This document shows, piece by piece, positions 1-11,000 of a DNA stretch of 64,000 bases. The notes under the pieces are model-generated. The model was not told the DNA's origin. It made no database searches and worked only from the letters and a program-made list of their open reading frames with translations. The position numbers and the translations under genes are program-made. Origin of the DNA: Conchocele bisecta (Eukaryota; Mollusca; Bivalvia; Lucinida; Thyasiridae); contig JAQRGA010000033.1 of assembly GCA_029237695.1 (NCBI GenBank), positions 62,001-126,000 of the forward strand, given 5' to 3'. Each line of letters opens with the position of its first letter. Position 1 is the stretch's first letter.

Positions 1-480
1 TCACAGACTTGGTGCGTTCGAAACCTTAACGCTGGGTAAATGCCTTAAAATTTATTTTTCCTTGCTCGGATCTGCTTCACATTTCACACACGCATTCCTC
101 CAATGGTCCTCTGCCACCCTGTGACAAATCCACATTCGTGCCGCCTCGCCAAGCCCAGGGTCAAGGTCACACACTTGGTGCGTTCGAAACCTTAACGCTG
201 GGTAAATAAATGCCTTATAATTTCTGTTTCCTTGCTCGGATCTGCTTCACATTTCACACACGCATTGCTCCAATGGTCCTCTGCCACCCTGTGACAAATC
301 CACATTCGTCCCGCGCCCCCGCCAAGCCCAGGGTCAAGGTTACAGACTTGGTGCGTTTGAAACCTTAACGCTCGGGTAAATGGCTTATAATTTCTGTTTC
401 CTTGCTCCGATCTGCTTCTCATTTCACACACGCATTGCTCCAATGGTCCTCTGCCACCCTGTGACAAATCCACATTAAAA
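1..480 (-). repeat. ~170-bp tandem dispersed repeat, block A
   Basis: Nearly three head-to-tail copies begin at about 1, 167 and 340 (ACTTGGTGCGTTYGAAACC), giving a period of 166-173 bp. On the minus strand the unit contains ACCTTGACCCTGGGCTTGGC. The same unit recurs at 16.3, 18.0-18.8, 33.5-34.6, 50.1 and 60.8-61.2 kb. Open frames through it are repeat artefacts. Confidence 0.85.
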
Positions 481-560
481 TATGCCTTGTTTTCTTTGGC
501 TGCCAGCGGGGGCATTCGTGTGCCGACAGGCCACATTTCTAGTTTAAAGTATTTCAACAA

Positions 561-1255
561 TGTTCTACATTATATTTTAGAAATTTCTGCCGCCCGTCTG
601 TATATATATTTTTCGTTATACATCTGTCCACGGCATTGACATGATTTGTGATTACATATGCGTCACTGGCACGGAGAAGGACCTTGCAGCATTTGTAAGG
701 CTAATATGTGTACCATCATTCACCATCCAAATTAGCGTTTTATGTTCTACATGTAATAATTTCGCTGATCGCAAAACATCAACAATTGCTACATTGGTGA
801 CATGTAATAAATATAGGAAATGGTATTGATCGAATGGCGAACAACACATGCAATGATCAAACTGCGCGGATGCGCAGACTGATCTGGGCTACGCTAGCCA
901 TCGTAAGACCGCTTTTCTTAGCCTGTGTTCCTTGTGTCACAATGACCATAGACACACCGGTTTGCCGTGAGGCACGACTTTTTCGTGCCAGGTTTGCATA
1001 CAGATGCAAACTTTTCTTTGTCTACAGAGGTGTTCAAGTTGCTTACCAACCTCTGACAAACAATAGAGTCGATGTGTAAGCTTACATAAACACAACAAAT
1101 ATTGATGCACACTTAGTAGGAAAACGTTCTACACACATACTCCTGGCTTTTACATAGGAATGGTATTATACTATATGCCAAAGGCCAAGACTATGAGAAA
1201 CACTGCAAATTTATGTTGTGTTTTGTTGTTTTATTTTTCATTGTATGTTATACAA
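561..1255. other. gene-free stretch
   Basis: No supported gene. A short piece near 866-896 (GCGCGGATGCGCAGACTGATC) is related to the conserved core of the satellite found further on. Open frames are short, overlap on both strands and show no domain. Confidence 0.5.
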
Positions 1256-1345
1256 CTTAGTCGACTCTGACCAGCCAGTATATCCGTGCAGTCTGATCTG
1301 GGTCAGCAATGCCGCTTACTCAGCGTTATGCTCACCAGGTAATAC
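1256..1345 (+). repeat. solo monomer of the ~124-bp satellite
   Basis: It contains the satellite core (GACCAGCC, CCGTGCAGTCTGATCTGGGT, CTCACCAGGTAATAC) seen in the array from about 2.25 kb. A second solo monomer lies at 1835-1900. Confidence 0.75.
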
Positions 1346-1368
1346 GTTTGGATTGCGAAATTGACCAA

Positions 1369-1803
1369 TTATCCCGTCAACACAGTGCATATGTGCCGTG
1401 AAACACGGTGCCGTGAAACATTTTTGATATCCAGTCAATACAATTTTTGCATTTTACAGTCATTTGTAGGTGTTGACGGGATAAATAGAATAGTAGGTTA
1501 GTGCCGTGAATGGGAAAAAATATCTGGCGCGGCACGGAAACGGGATGTGCTCGGCAGAGCCTCGCCCATCCCGTTTCCTGAGCCTTGCCAGATATTTTTT
1601 CCCATTCACGGCACTAACCTACTATTCTCTATCTATTTTCCTTATTTCTGAACCAAAGTATATGTTGTGACCACTCATTTGAACCATCTCGGCGAGACGA
1701 TTCAAATGAGTGGACACAACATATACTTCTGATGAGAAATAAAGAAATTATTGAGCCTTGCCGGATATTTTTTCCCATTCACGGCACTAACCTACTATTC
1801 TCT
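1369..1803. mobile_element. composite foldback (palindromic) element, copy 1
   Basis: Three inverted-repeat units sit side by side. The first (1369-1484) is bounded by TTATCCCGTCAACAC and its inverse GTGTTGACGGGATAA. The second (1485-1631) has arms AGAATAGTAGGTTAGTGCCG and the inverse CGGCACTAACCTACTATTCT. The third is a hairpin around 1656-1730 centred on CTCGGCGAG, with arms TATATGTTGTGACCACTCAT. The second unit's right arm recurs at 1765-1803. No coding capacity. Copies lie at 31.2, 32.2, 37.9, 41.5 and 51.1 kb. Superfamily is not assignable from sequence alone. Confidence 0.8.
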
Positions 1804-1834
1804 ATATATACGACTAGCGCTAGACGTATATATT

Positions 1835-1900
1835 GTATACAATCAGAGCGAATTCTAATCAGCCTGTACGTCCGTGCAGTCTGATCTGGGTCCACACTGC
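1835..1900 (+). repeat. solo satellite monomer fragment
   Basis: It carries GTATACAATCAGAGCGAATTC followed by the satellite core CCGTGCAGTCTGATCTGGGT, and ends at the MITE beginning at 1927. Confidence 0.7.
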
Positions 1901-1926
1901 TTGTCATTCAATCTTTTATTTACCTG

Positions 1927-2221
1927 TAGCCTATTTCATCAACATTGCAAAGTATACTTTAGTAGCAAAGTATACTTTGAGGGAGAATTTTATGATAAAT
2001 TTATTAATTTTTATTATACTGAATTTATTACATTATCACAGCCAAATTGGCTGTGATAATGTAATAAATTCAGTATAATAAGTCTGCATACTTTTAATCA
2101 TGAAATATATGCATTTGTTAGTTCTATATGAAATAATGCATTTTAGGAAAAATAAATGATTACTCCCTCAAAGTATACTTTGCTAGTAAAGTATACTTTG
2201 CAATGTTGGTGAAATAGGCTA
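1927..2221. mobile_element. MITE, TAGCC...GGCTA termini, CWG target (copy 1)
   Basis: A 295-bp palindromic element with termini TAGCCTATTTCATCAACATT and AATGTTGGTGAAATAGGCTA, and an AT-rich central palindrome (about 2010-2081) around GCCAAATTGGC. It is flanked by CTG on the left and CAG on the right. The family duplicates CAG where an empty site is available (copy at 53262), which fits the 3-bp CWG preference known for PIF/Harbinger. No open frame of interest; non-autonomous. Confidence 0.85.
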
Positions 2222-2224
2222 CAG

Positions 2225-4788
2225 ATAATGTCGTATGTATCGTGACATTGGCAAATATACAATACTGACTATATATCATGTGTACAATCTAAATGGACTC
2301 CGACCAGCATGTACATCCGTGCAGTCTGATCTGGGTCCACACTGCTTGTCCCTCTGTCTTTTGTTCATCAGGAAATAATAACGTCTGTATCGCGTAATTA
2401 GACAAATATATATACTGCTGATTATATATAACATATACAATTAGAAAAGACTCCGACCAGCCTGTACGTCCATGCAGTCTGATCTGGGTCCACACTCTGT
2501 ATTGTGTTCACCAGGTAATACCGTCTGTATCGCGTAATTAGACAAATATATACTGCAGATTGTATATAACGTATACAATCGGAATCAGAATAGACTCCGA
2601 CCAGCATGTACATCCGTGCAGTCTGATATGGGTCCACACTGCTTGTCACTCTGTCTTTTGTTCACCAAGTAATACCGTTTGTACCGTGAAATTGGCCACA
2701 CATATACACTGCTGAGTATATATCATGTATACAATCAGATAGACTCCGACCAACCTGTACATTCGTGCAGTCTAATATGGGTCCACACTGCGTGTCAGTC
2801 TGCTTTTTGTTCACCAGGTAATACCGTCTGTGTCGCGAAAACTGACGAAATGTACACTGCTGATTATATATCATGTATACAATCGGAATGAATTCGGACC
2901 AGCATGTACATCAGTGCAGTCTGATTTGGGTCCAAACTGCTTGTCACTACCAGGTAATACCGTCTGTATCGCGTAATTACACAAATATATACTGCGGAAT
3001 ATATACAATGTATACAATCAGAATAGACTCCGACCAGCCTGTACATCCGTTCAGTCTGATCTGGGTCCACACTGCTTGTCACTCTGTCTTTTTTTACCAG
3101 GTAATACCGTCTGTATCGTGAATATATATCATGCATACAATCAGAATAGACTCCGACCAGCATGTACATCCGTGCAGTCTGATCTGGGTCCACACTGCTT
3201 GTCACTCTGTATTTTGTTCCCCAGGTAATATCGTATGTATCGTGAATATATATCATGTATACAATCAGAATAGACTCCGACCAGCCTGTACATCCGTGCA
3301 GTCTGATCTGGGTCCACACTGCTTGTCACTCTGTATTTTGTTCACCAGGTAATACAGTCTGTATCGCGAAATTGGCCAAATATACACTGCTGATTATATA
3401 TCATGTGTACAATCTGAATAGACGCCGACCAGCCTGTACATCCGTGCAGTCCGATCTGGGTCCACACTGCTTGTCACTCTGTCTTTTGTTCACCAGGTAA
3501 TACCGTATGTATCGTGAATATATATCATGTATACAATCAGAATAGACTCCGACCAGCCTGTACATCCGTGCAGTCCGATCTGGGTCCACACTGCTTGTCA
3601 CTCTGTCTTTTGTTCACCATGTAATACAGTCTGTATCGTGAATATATATCATGTGTACAATCAGAATAGACTCCGACCAGCCTGTACATCCGTGCAGTCT
3701 GATCTGGGTCCACACTGCTTGTCACTCTGTCTTTCGTTCACCATGTAATACAGTCTGTATCGTGAATATATATCATGTGTACAATCAGAATAGACTCCGA
3801 CCAGCCTGTACATCCGTGCAGTCTGATCTGGGTCCACACTGCGTGTCACTCTGTCGTTTGTTCACCAGGTAATACCGTATGTATCGTGAATATATATCAT
3901 GTATACCATCAGAATAGACTCCGACCAGCAATTACATCCGTGCAGTCTGATCTGGGTCCACACTGCGTGTCACTCTGTCTTTTTTCACCAGGTAATACAG
4001 TCTGTATCGTGAATATATATCATGTATACAATCAGAATAGACTCCGACCAACATGTATATCCGTGCAGTCTGATCTGGGTCAACACTGCTTGTCACTCTG
4101 TCTTTTTTTCACCAGGTAATACCGTCTGTATCGTGAATATATATCATGTATACAATCAGAATAGACACCGACCAGCCTGTAAATCCGTACAGTCTGATAT
4201 GGGTCCACACTGCTTGTCATGCTGTCTTTTTTTCACCAGGTAATACAGTCCGTATCGCGAAATTGGCCAAATATACACTGCTGATTATATATCATGTGTA
4301 CAATCAGAATGTACTCCGACCAGCCTGTACACCCGTGCAGTCTGATATGGGTACACACTGCTTGTCACTCTGTCTTTTACACCAGGTAATATGTACAGTC
4401 TGTATCGCGTAATAGGCTAAATATACACTGATGATTATATATCATGTGTACAATCGCAATAGACTCCGACCAGCATGTACATCCGTGCAGTCTGATCTCG
4501 GTCCACACTGCTTTTTTTACCAGGTAATACAGTCCATATCGCGAAATTGGCCAAATATACACTGATGATTATATATCATGTTTACAATCAGAATGGACAT
4601 CGCAATAGACTCCGACCAGCATGTACATCCGTGCAGTCTGGTCTGGGTCCACACACTAATTGTCACTCTGTCTTTTCTATTCACCAGGTAATACCGTCTG
4701 TATCGTGAATATATATCATGTATACAATCAGAATAGACTCCGACCAGCCTGTACATCCGTGCAGTCTGCTCTGGGTCCACACTGCTGT
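2225..4788 (+). repeat. ~124-bp satellite array
   Basis: About twenty head-to-tail monomers. Regular units start near 3131, 3255, 3527, 3651, 3775 and onward, with a 124-bp spacing. Longer variants add a GAAATTGGCCAAATATACAC segment. Conserved blocks are ATATATCATGTATACAATCA, GACTCCGACCAGCCTGTACA, TCTGATCTGGGTCCACACTG and CACCAGGTAATACCGTCTGT. The peptides encoded in every frame are simply the monomer repeated, so nothing here is coding. The array resumes at 7392 after two insertions. Confidence 0.95.
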
Positions 4789-4801
4789 CACTCTGTATTT
4801 T

Positions 4802-5105
4802 AATAAAAGTAGTAAGATTATTACAGATCCTACTGCTTTTGGGAGGGGCCAAGTGATTCTGGTGTGGCGAGGACCTGACATCAGATCAGGATTATTCTGA
4901 TTTCAGGGCTAAATATATAGTTTTGTTATTTTGAATATTCAGTTCTGATTTTGGGAGTTTCCCCCCATGTGTACATGTACTTGAACATGTACATGTACTT
5001 GTACAGGTAATATATGGGATTTAGTAATAAACCTATTGACCCGGCCTTAAATGACCTTAGCTGTTGATAGGCCGTTAAACCCCAAAAAACAAACAAACAA
5101 ACAAA
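4802..5105 (+). mobile_element. SINE-like retroposon inside the satellite
   Basis: A 304-bp insertion flanked by a 13-bp direct repeat, CACTCTGTATTTT, at 4789-4801 and 5106-5118; the satellite reads through once the insertion is removed. It ends in CCCCAAAAAACAAACAAACA-type (CAAA)n sequence, as expected for a target-primed retroposon. Its 3' body, TGACCTTAGCTGTTGATAGG then CCGTTAAAC, recurs inverted at 24604-24665. I see no clear tRNA-like A and B boxes, so the head is unassigned. Confidence 0.8.
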
Positions 5106-5139
5106 CACTCTGTATTTTTTCACCAGGTAAAGGCTCAGT

Positions 5140-5560
5140 CACACCAGGGCTACGGACGGCCCCGGATCACCCCGGAGCTCGGTTTGGGGCGATCCGTGGA
5201 GAACCGTGGTCACTCCGTAGTCAGACCGTAGTGATACCGTGACGAACCGTGGTGATCCGGGATGGTTCGTAGGTCGCCCGAAGTTTTAAACTGTTTAAAA
5301 CATCCGTGGCCATCCGGGATGATCCGAGGAACTCTCTGCTACCGTAGTGAAACCGTAGTAGCAACGGGATGACCGTGATGCGTCCGTAGTACCACCGTAG
5401 TACGTCCGTGGTGGTCCGTGGTGGACCAGGAGTGTTTTTGGAAGAGGGTGACAACACGGTTTGTCCCGGTCATAGTACGGTATCACTACGGTCACCCCGG
5501 ATATACTACGGCGTGTCTCGATGCGGGTATATATAGGAGCGAAATATGCTCTGGAGTCAG
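5140..5560. repeat. left subterminal CCGTAGT repeat cluster of the Harbinger element
   Basis: Many short copies of CCGTAGT, CCGTGGT and ATCCGNGATG variants, about 10 bp apart and in both orientations. Such clusters next to transposon ends are usual binding sites for the element's own DNA-binding protein; that role is inferred here. Confidence 0.65.
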
Positions 5561-5684
5561 TTCGCTCGTAGACATCGGAGGGGGTCACATCATGGCGCAG
5601 TTGATCCACAGCCGCCTGAACAGACTCCGGTTGCTGAACTAGCTACTCCAGTTGAACAGACAGCATGCCGAGAACAACATTATC

Positions 5685-6375
5685 ATGGCCCGAGTCATTC
5701 TGCAACAACGAAAAAGAAACAAGACGAGGCAGAGAAGACGAAGAACCAAGTGTGTCCGGCCCTGGATCCGTAGGCGACCGACACTAGGGCAGTACGCCCG
5801 TCTCATGACAGAACTGAAGATGGAATAATTTAAATCTTTCCGCAACTTCTTACGGATCAATCCTGAGTTGTTCCAAGCAATTCTCCACCGTATCGAGGGC
5901 AGAATCACCAAGCAAGATACTCGATATCGAAAGGCTATATCTCCAGGGTTGAAGCTGGCCATAACGCTGAGGTACCTAGCTTCAGGCGACAACTACCATT
6001 CCCTGATGTACGGGTTCCGGGTAGCGCACAACACCATCTCCCAGCTGATCCAAGAAGTGTGTGAAGCCATAATTTCAGAATATGCGGAAGAAGTCGTGCC
6101 CTGTCCCACCACCCCGGAAGAATGGAAACGCATTGCCGATCAGTTCTTAGAGCGCTGGCAGTTCCACCATTGCCTCGGTGCCATGGACGGCAAGCACATC
6201 GCCATAAGGTGCCCCAAGGAGGGTGGCTCGATCTACTACAACTACAATGGGTTCCATTCCATCATCCTGGTGGCCCTTGTGGACGCAGACTACAAGTTTA
6301 CCTGGGTCGATATTGGCGCCAACGGATCTGCCGGTGATGCCCAAGTCTTCAACAACTCTGAGCTACCATTTTGTG
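5685..6375 (+). pseudogene. HARBI1-like transposase (DDE nuclease), truncated
   Basis: The reading frame starts at ATG 5685 (MARVILQQ) with an Arg/Lys-rich N-terminus and is broken by an in-frame TAA at 5826-5828. It then continues in the same frame as an open stretch to 6425. Recognisable DDE_Tnp_4 features are the first catalytic aspartate in GAMDGKHIAIRCPK, the GSIYYNYNGFHSIILVAL block, the second aspartate in VDADYKF, and the GSAGDAQVFNNSEL block. Homology stops after NNSEL at about 6370. The segment that should hold the third acidic residue is absent, replaced by a stretch with three TGATATCACC repeats. The product would cut and join transposon ends; this copy cannot. Family members are about 350-400 residues, so roughly the C-terminal third is deleted. 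Confidence 0.9.
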
Positions 6376-6405
6376 ATATCACCTATTCAACACGAAAATG
6401 TGATA

Positions 6406-6968
6406 TCACCTATTTGAATGAGTGATATCACCAAATGTTATTAAAGTCCAAAACAGCACCCCACACAGCATATAATCAATACTCACACTGACTGCTCCGC
6501 GCCCGCGCACCCTGGAGATGTGGTCGATCAGGAAGGAGAAGTGTTGATGGATGATAGCGTCCCTCTCAGTCAGATCTTTGGTCGCCGATCCGGACTTATT
6601 GTCGGTGATCTTGCCGACCTTCGTGCGTATGCTTTCGTACCACGTCTTGAGCAGCACCCCCGAATCCAGCCCGACCTCCTGGGCCTTGGCCTCCCACATC
6701 CTGTTCTTTTTCTGGGTATCGCGGTATTCCTTCATGCCTTTGGTGTAGAGGAGTGGGTTCTCCTTCAACCAGTCCTTGAGCTGAATCTCCTGGTCCTCCG
6801 TGAGCATGGTTGGATATGTTTTCTTCTTCTTTTTCGATGACTCCAACTGGCTGGGAGCGTCTGAGTGTGGTGATGGAGATCTGTGTCGGCCTTCGGAGTG
6901 TCGACCTTCTTGCAGACCATCACACGAGTAGCAGCAGGGACAGTCTTCTTCTTCTTCCTCGGAGGCAT
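6406..6968 (-). pseudogene. Myb/SANT-like (MADF-type) DNA-binding protein of the Harbinger element
   Basis: Minus-strand partner of the transposase. The likely start is ATG at 6968 (MPPRKKKKTVPAATR). A one-base frameshift near 6850 separates this from the frame that carries the domain (ESSKKKKKTYPTMLTEDQ onward). The domain, roughly LTEDQEIQLKDWLKENPLLY through MWEAKAQEVGLDSGVLLKTW, has the spaced tryptophans and helix pattern of MADF/Myb-SANT proteins. In Harbinger transposons this protein imports the nuclease and binds transposon ends. After about RVRGRGAVS (6490) the frame runs into non-homologous sequence, so the C-terminus is lost at the same internal junction that truncated the nuclease. 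A GTGAGT donor-like site there leaves splicing open as an alternative. Confidence 0.8.
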
Positions 6969-7029
6969 GTTGTTCGTTTGAAATATGCAGCAGTTATGAG
7001 GTACAGCTCGATTTTAGGCGAATATATAT

Positions 7030-7385
7030 CCACTTCCGTGGTACCACGTGGCCTCCGTGGCCGTCCGGGGCCGTCCGGAGCGACACCGTAGTGGCACCGG
7101 GACGACCGTAGTAACACCGGGACGAACCTTCACCATCCGTAGTGACGCCGTGATGAGTCCGGCGTGTTTCCCGGATATACTACGTACCTACTACGGTTTA
7201 CCCCGGCCGCCGTAGTCATCCGTAGTCATACCTTGGCTATCCGTAGTCTCACCGTAGTAGAACCGTACTGGCACCGTGTTCCTCGCCAAATATTTGATCA
7301 GCTTCCCGGACGGCCCCGGTGATCAACCCCGGACCGTCCGGGGGAATCCGTGACCATCCGTAGTTCATCCGTGTTAGGTGTGACT
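7030..7385. repeat. right subterminal CCGTAGT repeat cluster of the Harbinger element
   Basis: Counterpart of the left cluster: CCGTAGTCATCCGTAGTCAT, ACCGTAGTAGAACCGTACTG and related short direct and inverted copies end just inside the right terminal repeat. Confidence 0.65.
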
Positions 7386-7391
7386 GAGGCT

Positions 7392-7530
7392 TAATACAGT
7401 CTGTATCGCGAAGTTGGCTAAATATACACTGTTGATTATATATATATCATGTGTACATTCTGAATGGACTCCGACCAGCCTGTTCATCCGTGCAGTCTGA
7501 TCTGGGTCCATAGTGGTTGTCACGCAGTGT
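7392..7530 (+). repeat. satellite array resumed after the Harbinger insertion
   Basis: TAATACAGTCTGTATCGCGA continues the monomer interrupted at 5130, followed by one further core (GACTCCGACCAGCCTGTTCA, CCGTGCAGTCTGATCTGGGT). Confidence 0.9.
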
Positions 7531-8011
7531 TATGTTTAACAGTTACAACAGTTTCCTTTTCAAACCGACATGGCAATGTCACATGGATCATGATATGCAT
7601 TGTGAATGATTTTTAATTTAAATCAGGGTTAGCTCAGACCGGGCATAATATATTGTTGAAACCCAGTCTGCTTAACAAGACTAGTGTCGTATAAAACAGC
7701 ATGACATAAAAGTATACATAACCTAAATTAATGTAGTATAGTATACAGTAACACTATTATGATAGTAACAAGTTTTGACTACACATCTTCTTCCATCCAA
7801 ATGATTTATTTTTCATAAATATCACTTTGTATTTCCGCTTACACTTTACCGCCCCATTCCATATACCCCGCCTATGCTCCGCCCCCACCCCAATATCCAA
7901 CAAACCCATATATGTGTACATTCATGGGCAAAACACACACTTAGTACAAGGCAGTATATGCCTCGTAGATGGCTCTATGTATTTTATTTTTGAAAATACT
8001 ACAGATAACGC
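7531..8011. other. gene-free stretch
   Basis: AT-rich sequence with no recognisable gene or repeat, possibly including the 5' untranslated part of the LINE that follows. Confidence 0.4.
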
Positions 8012-11000
8012 ATGACCTTTAAGCTCTGCAGCTTTAATGTTAATGGACTTGGGCACCAATCGTGGTTTAAACAACACAATTTTTCATTATGCTTTTTGCA
8101 AAAACTTCATTGTACACATGAAAGAATACATAATTGGAAAAAAGAATGGGGCCACGATATTTTCCTGAAGACATAATACCAGGACGATTACAGGTACTAA
8201 AAATAAATAAATGATTCAAATGTAGTACTAATAAATATATACGGACCAAATAACGAAGACATAAATGTCTTCACAACAGATGAAAATTTAATTATAGAAA
8301 ATAATAGTGAAACTGTAATCATTGGAGGAGATTTCAATAATGTTATTGATTTTAATATGGATAAATTAAATGGCAGAATAGATATGGATAAAAATTAATG
8401 ATATTATAAATGAAAACGAACTTCACGACATATACAGGCTCAGACATCGAACTACGAAACGGTTTACTTGGCATTCAAATCACAGACCACCTATTTGTTG
8501 CAGGTTAGATTATTTTCTATTAACAGCGAATATATTAAATGCTGTAACACACTGCGATATAATCCCTGTAATTATGTCTGATCATTCCGCTATCACTTTA
8601 AATCTAAACTCATCTAATAGAGGGCCGGGATACTTTAAACTAAATAATAGTATACTATTGCAAACATAATTTAAAGAAAAAATAAAAGAATCGGTTTAGG
8701 AAACAGTAAATAACAATATAGGTTGTAGTCCCAATACGATGTGGGAATCAATAACGGGAACTATGAGAAATGAATCAATAACATACTCAAGTAAACAAAA
8801 GAAATGTGAAAGGGAGAAAGAAAAGGAAATAGAGCTAGAAATTAAACGGTTAGAAAACGATTTAGAGGACCTCCCAACCAATCAATACACAGTAGACAGA
8901 CTCAATATTGAAAACAATAAGTTGAGCGAAATAATTGAAGAAGAAACAAAAGGAATCCTCTTAAGATCAAAAGCTTAATGGGTAGAAGGCTGTGAAAAAA
9001 ATACAAAGTATTTTTCAAACTTAGAACAAAAAGAGATCTGAAGAAAAAACTATAAAGCAATTAACAATAAATGGTACATTACAAAATGATCAAACTATAA
9101 TACTTGATCATGTAAAACAATACTATATGCATATATATAGCGAAAATAAAAATACAGAACATAGTAATAGCAGTTTCTTTAATCACGCTGAACCAAAACT
9201 AAATGAAGTTCAAAAACAGTCGTGTGAAGGTCTCATAAATACATTTGAATGCGAAGCAACAATAAAAGAAATGAAAAATATGAAAAGCCCTGGAGCAGAT
9301 GGTCTAACAGCTGAATTTTACAAACTATGTTGGAATGACGTAAAAGAACACTACATACATTCAATTAACTATTCGTATGCAAATGGATCTTTAACTAAAT
9401 TGCAAAAACAAGGATTTTATTACTTTATTGCGAAAAAAAGATAAAAGCACACTTTCAATAGACAGGTGCAGACCAATATCACTCCTAAATGTTGACTACA
9501 AAATGGCCACCAAAGTTATAACATTAATCAAACTGGCTTTATAAAAGGTCGATATATTGGAGAAAACGTGCGTACACTGATGGAAATAATTTGATGTATT
9601 GAAATATTGTCAAGAGAAATCAATCATAATGAAAATATTACCGGTCTATTCTTAGGTGGTACGGAAATAAAACAAACACTATTTGCCGACGATGCCAGTT
9701 TTACACTTGACGGGTCACAAAGATCATTTCAAGAGCTTGTAAAAACGTTAGATAAATTTGCGCTTATATCTGGACTAAAACTAAATAAATCAAAATGTAC
9801 AATTTTAAAGATAGGCAGATTAAATCATGACCCAAGCCAATGGTACAATAACAATATGTATACGTGGTCAAGCGAACATGTATCAACACTAGGAACAATA
9901 TTCACAAACAATAGAGCAAACCTACATGAACTGAATACACTTCCCAAGATAAAGTCATTTCAGCATTGCCTAAATAACTGGAGAAAATGGAACCCATCAT
10001 CAATTGGAAAAATTACTGTACTAAAGACTTTCGCGCTACCAAAACTAATATATCCACTAACTGTGCTTGAAAACCCAGTAGATGAAACAATAAAACGGAT
10101 AAATGATATAATGTATGATTTTCTTTGGGACAGTAAACCAGATAAAATATCACGTAAAACCATAATTTAAAACTATGAACACTGTGGACTGAAAATGATA
10201 AATATTCATGCGTTTATCAACTCACTGAAATGTTCATGGATAAAACGTTTAAAGGGTATACAAAATCAGTTAAAAATAGCATACAATAATGAGCTTAAGA
10301 CAAATGGTGGTGATATTATGTATAAAAGTAATCTTAATGAGAATGACGCAAAGCAATTAGCAAACAGGTATACCTTTTTAAATGAAGTCTTGATCTCGTG
10401 GTGCAAAATTAACTTCAAATATTCAAGTACCAACGTAGCACATGATATTTTATGGCACAACTCTAACGTAAAACTTGAAAGAACCAGTACGATATTGTAT
10501 AAAGAGTGGTATAGCAAAGGTATTATGTACATGAAGCATATATATGATTTTAGAGTAATCGATTTCTACAGTTTCAGTGATTTTAAGGATACATATGAAA
10601 TAAATGCTGGCGACTTCTTAAAATATTATGCATTGATAGGCAATATTAAAACTGAATGGAAAGTAAAGATGAGAAGAGAATCGTTAAACAATGAGGTGCC
10701 GACATACTTAATAAATAAAACATTATCGTCTAAAAGTATAAATGGAATGTTATGCAACAAACAAGTTGAATCAATGAGACTACCACAACTAAAACATGTA
10801 CGAAAATGGGAGATCGAATTAGACAATCAAGAAATTGAATGGAAATATATAGTTTCAATAATGTACAAGAGTACAATCAGTACAAAACTTAAAGCATTTC
10901 ACTACAACTATCTGATGAGAATAATACCAAACAATTCGTTTTTGTTTAAAAACCATCAAACCTGTGTGAATTTTGCCACACGACTATAGACTCTAACAAG

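Larger units (their letters stand above)
5131..7391 (+). mobile_element. PIF/Harbinger DNA transposon, complete ends, decayed genes
   Basis: A 2,261-bp element inserted in the satellite. It is flanked by TAA at 5128-5130 and 7392-7394, and the satellite is uninterrupted if one TAA and the element are removed. Termini are AGGCTCAGTCACACC and GGTGTGACTGAGGCT, a 15-bp inverted repeat with one mismatch. It carries the two-gene set typical of the superfamily in convergent orientation: a HARBI1-like nuclease (+) and a Myb/MADF DNA-binding protein (-). Both are damaged, so this copy is non-autonomous. It is much more GC-rich than its surroundings, and both ends hold dense CCGTAGT-type repeats. Confidence 0.93.

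Noticed and set aside
192..560. 122-codon minus-strand frame at the window start
   Set aside because: It crosses the ~170-bp tandem repeat and has the same peptide repeated; repeat artefact.
2864..4412. Families of similar 60-150-residue open frames on both strands
   Set aside because: They repeat the satellite monomer in translation, occur on both strands at once, and have no domain.
2225..4788. Regular repeats and spacers resembling a CRISPR array
   Set aside because: The whole 124-bp monomer is conserved with no unique spacers, there are no cas genes, and the context is eukaryotic; it is a satellite.
5546..5773. 75-codon frame upstream of the Harbinger transposase
   Set aside because: It overlaps the transposase N-terminus in another frame, which is the one with the basic start and family match.
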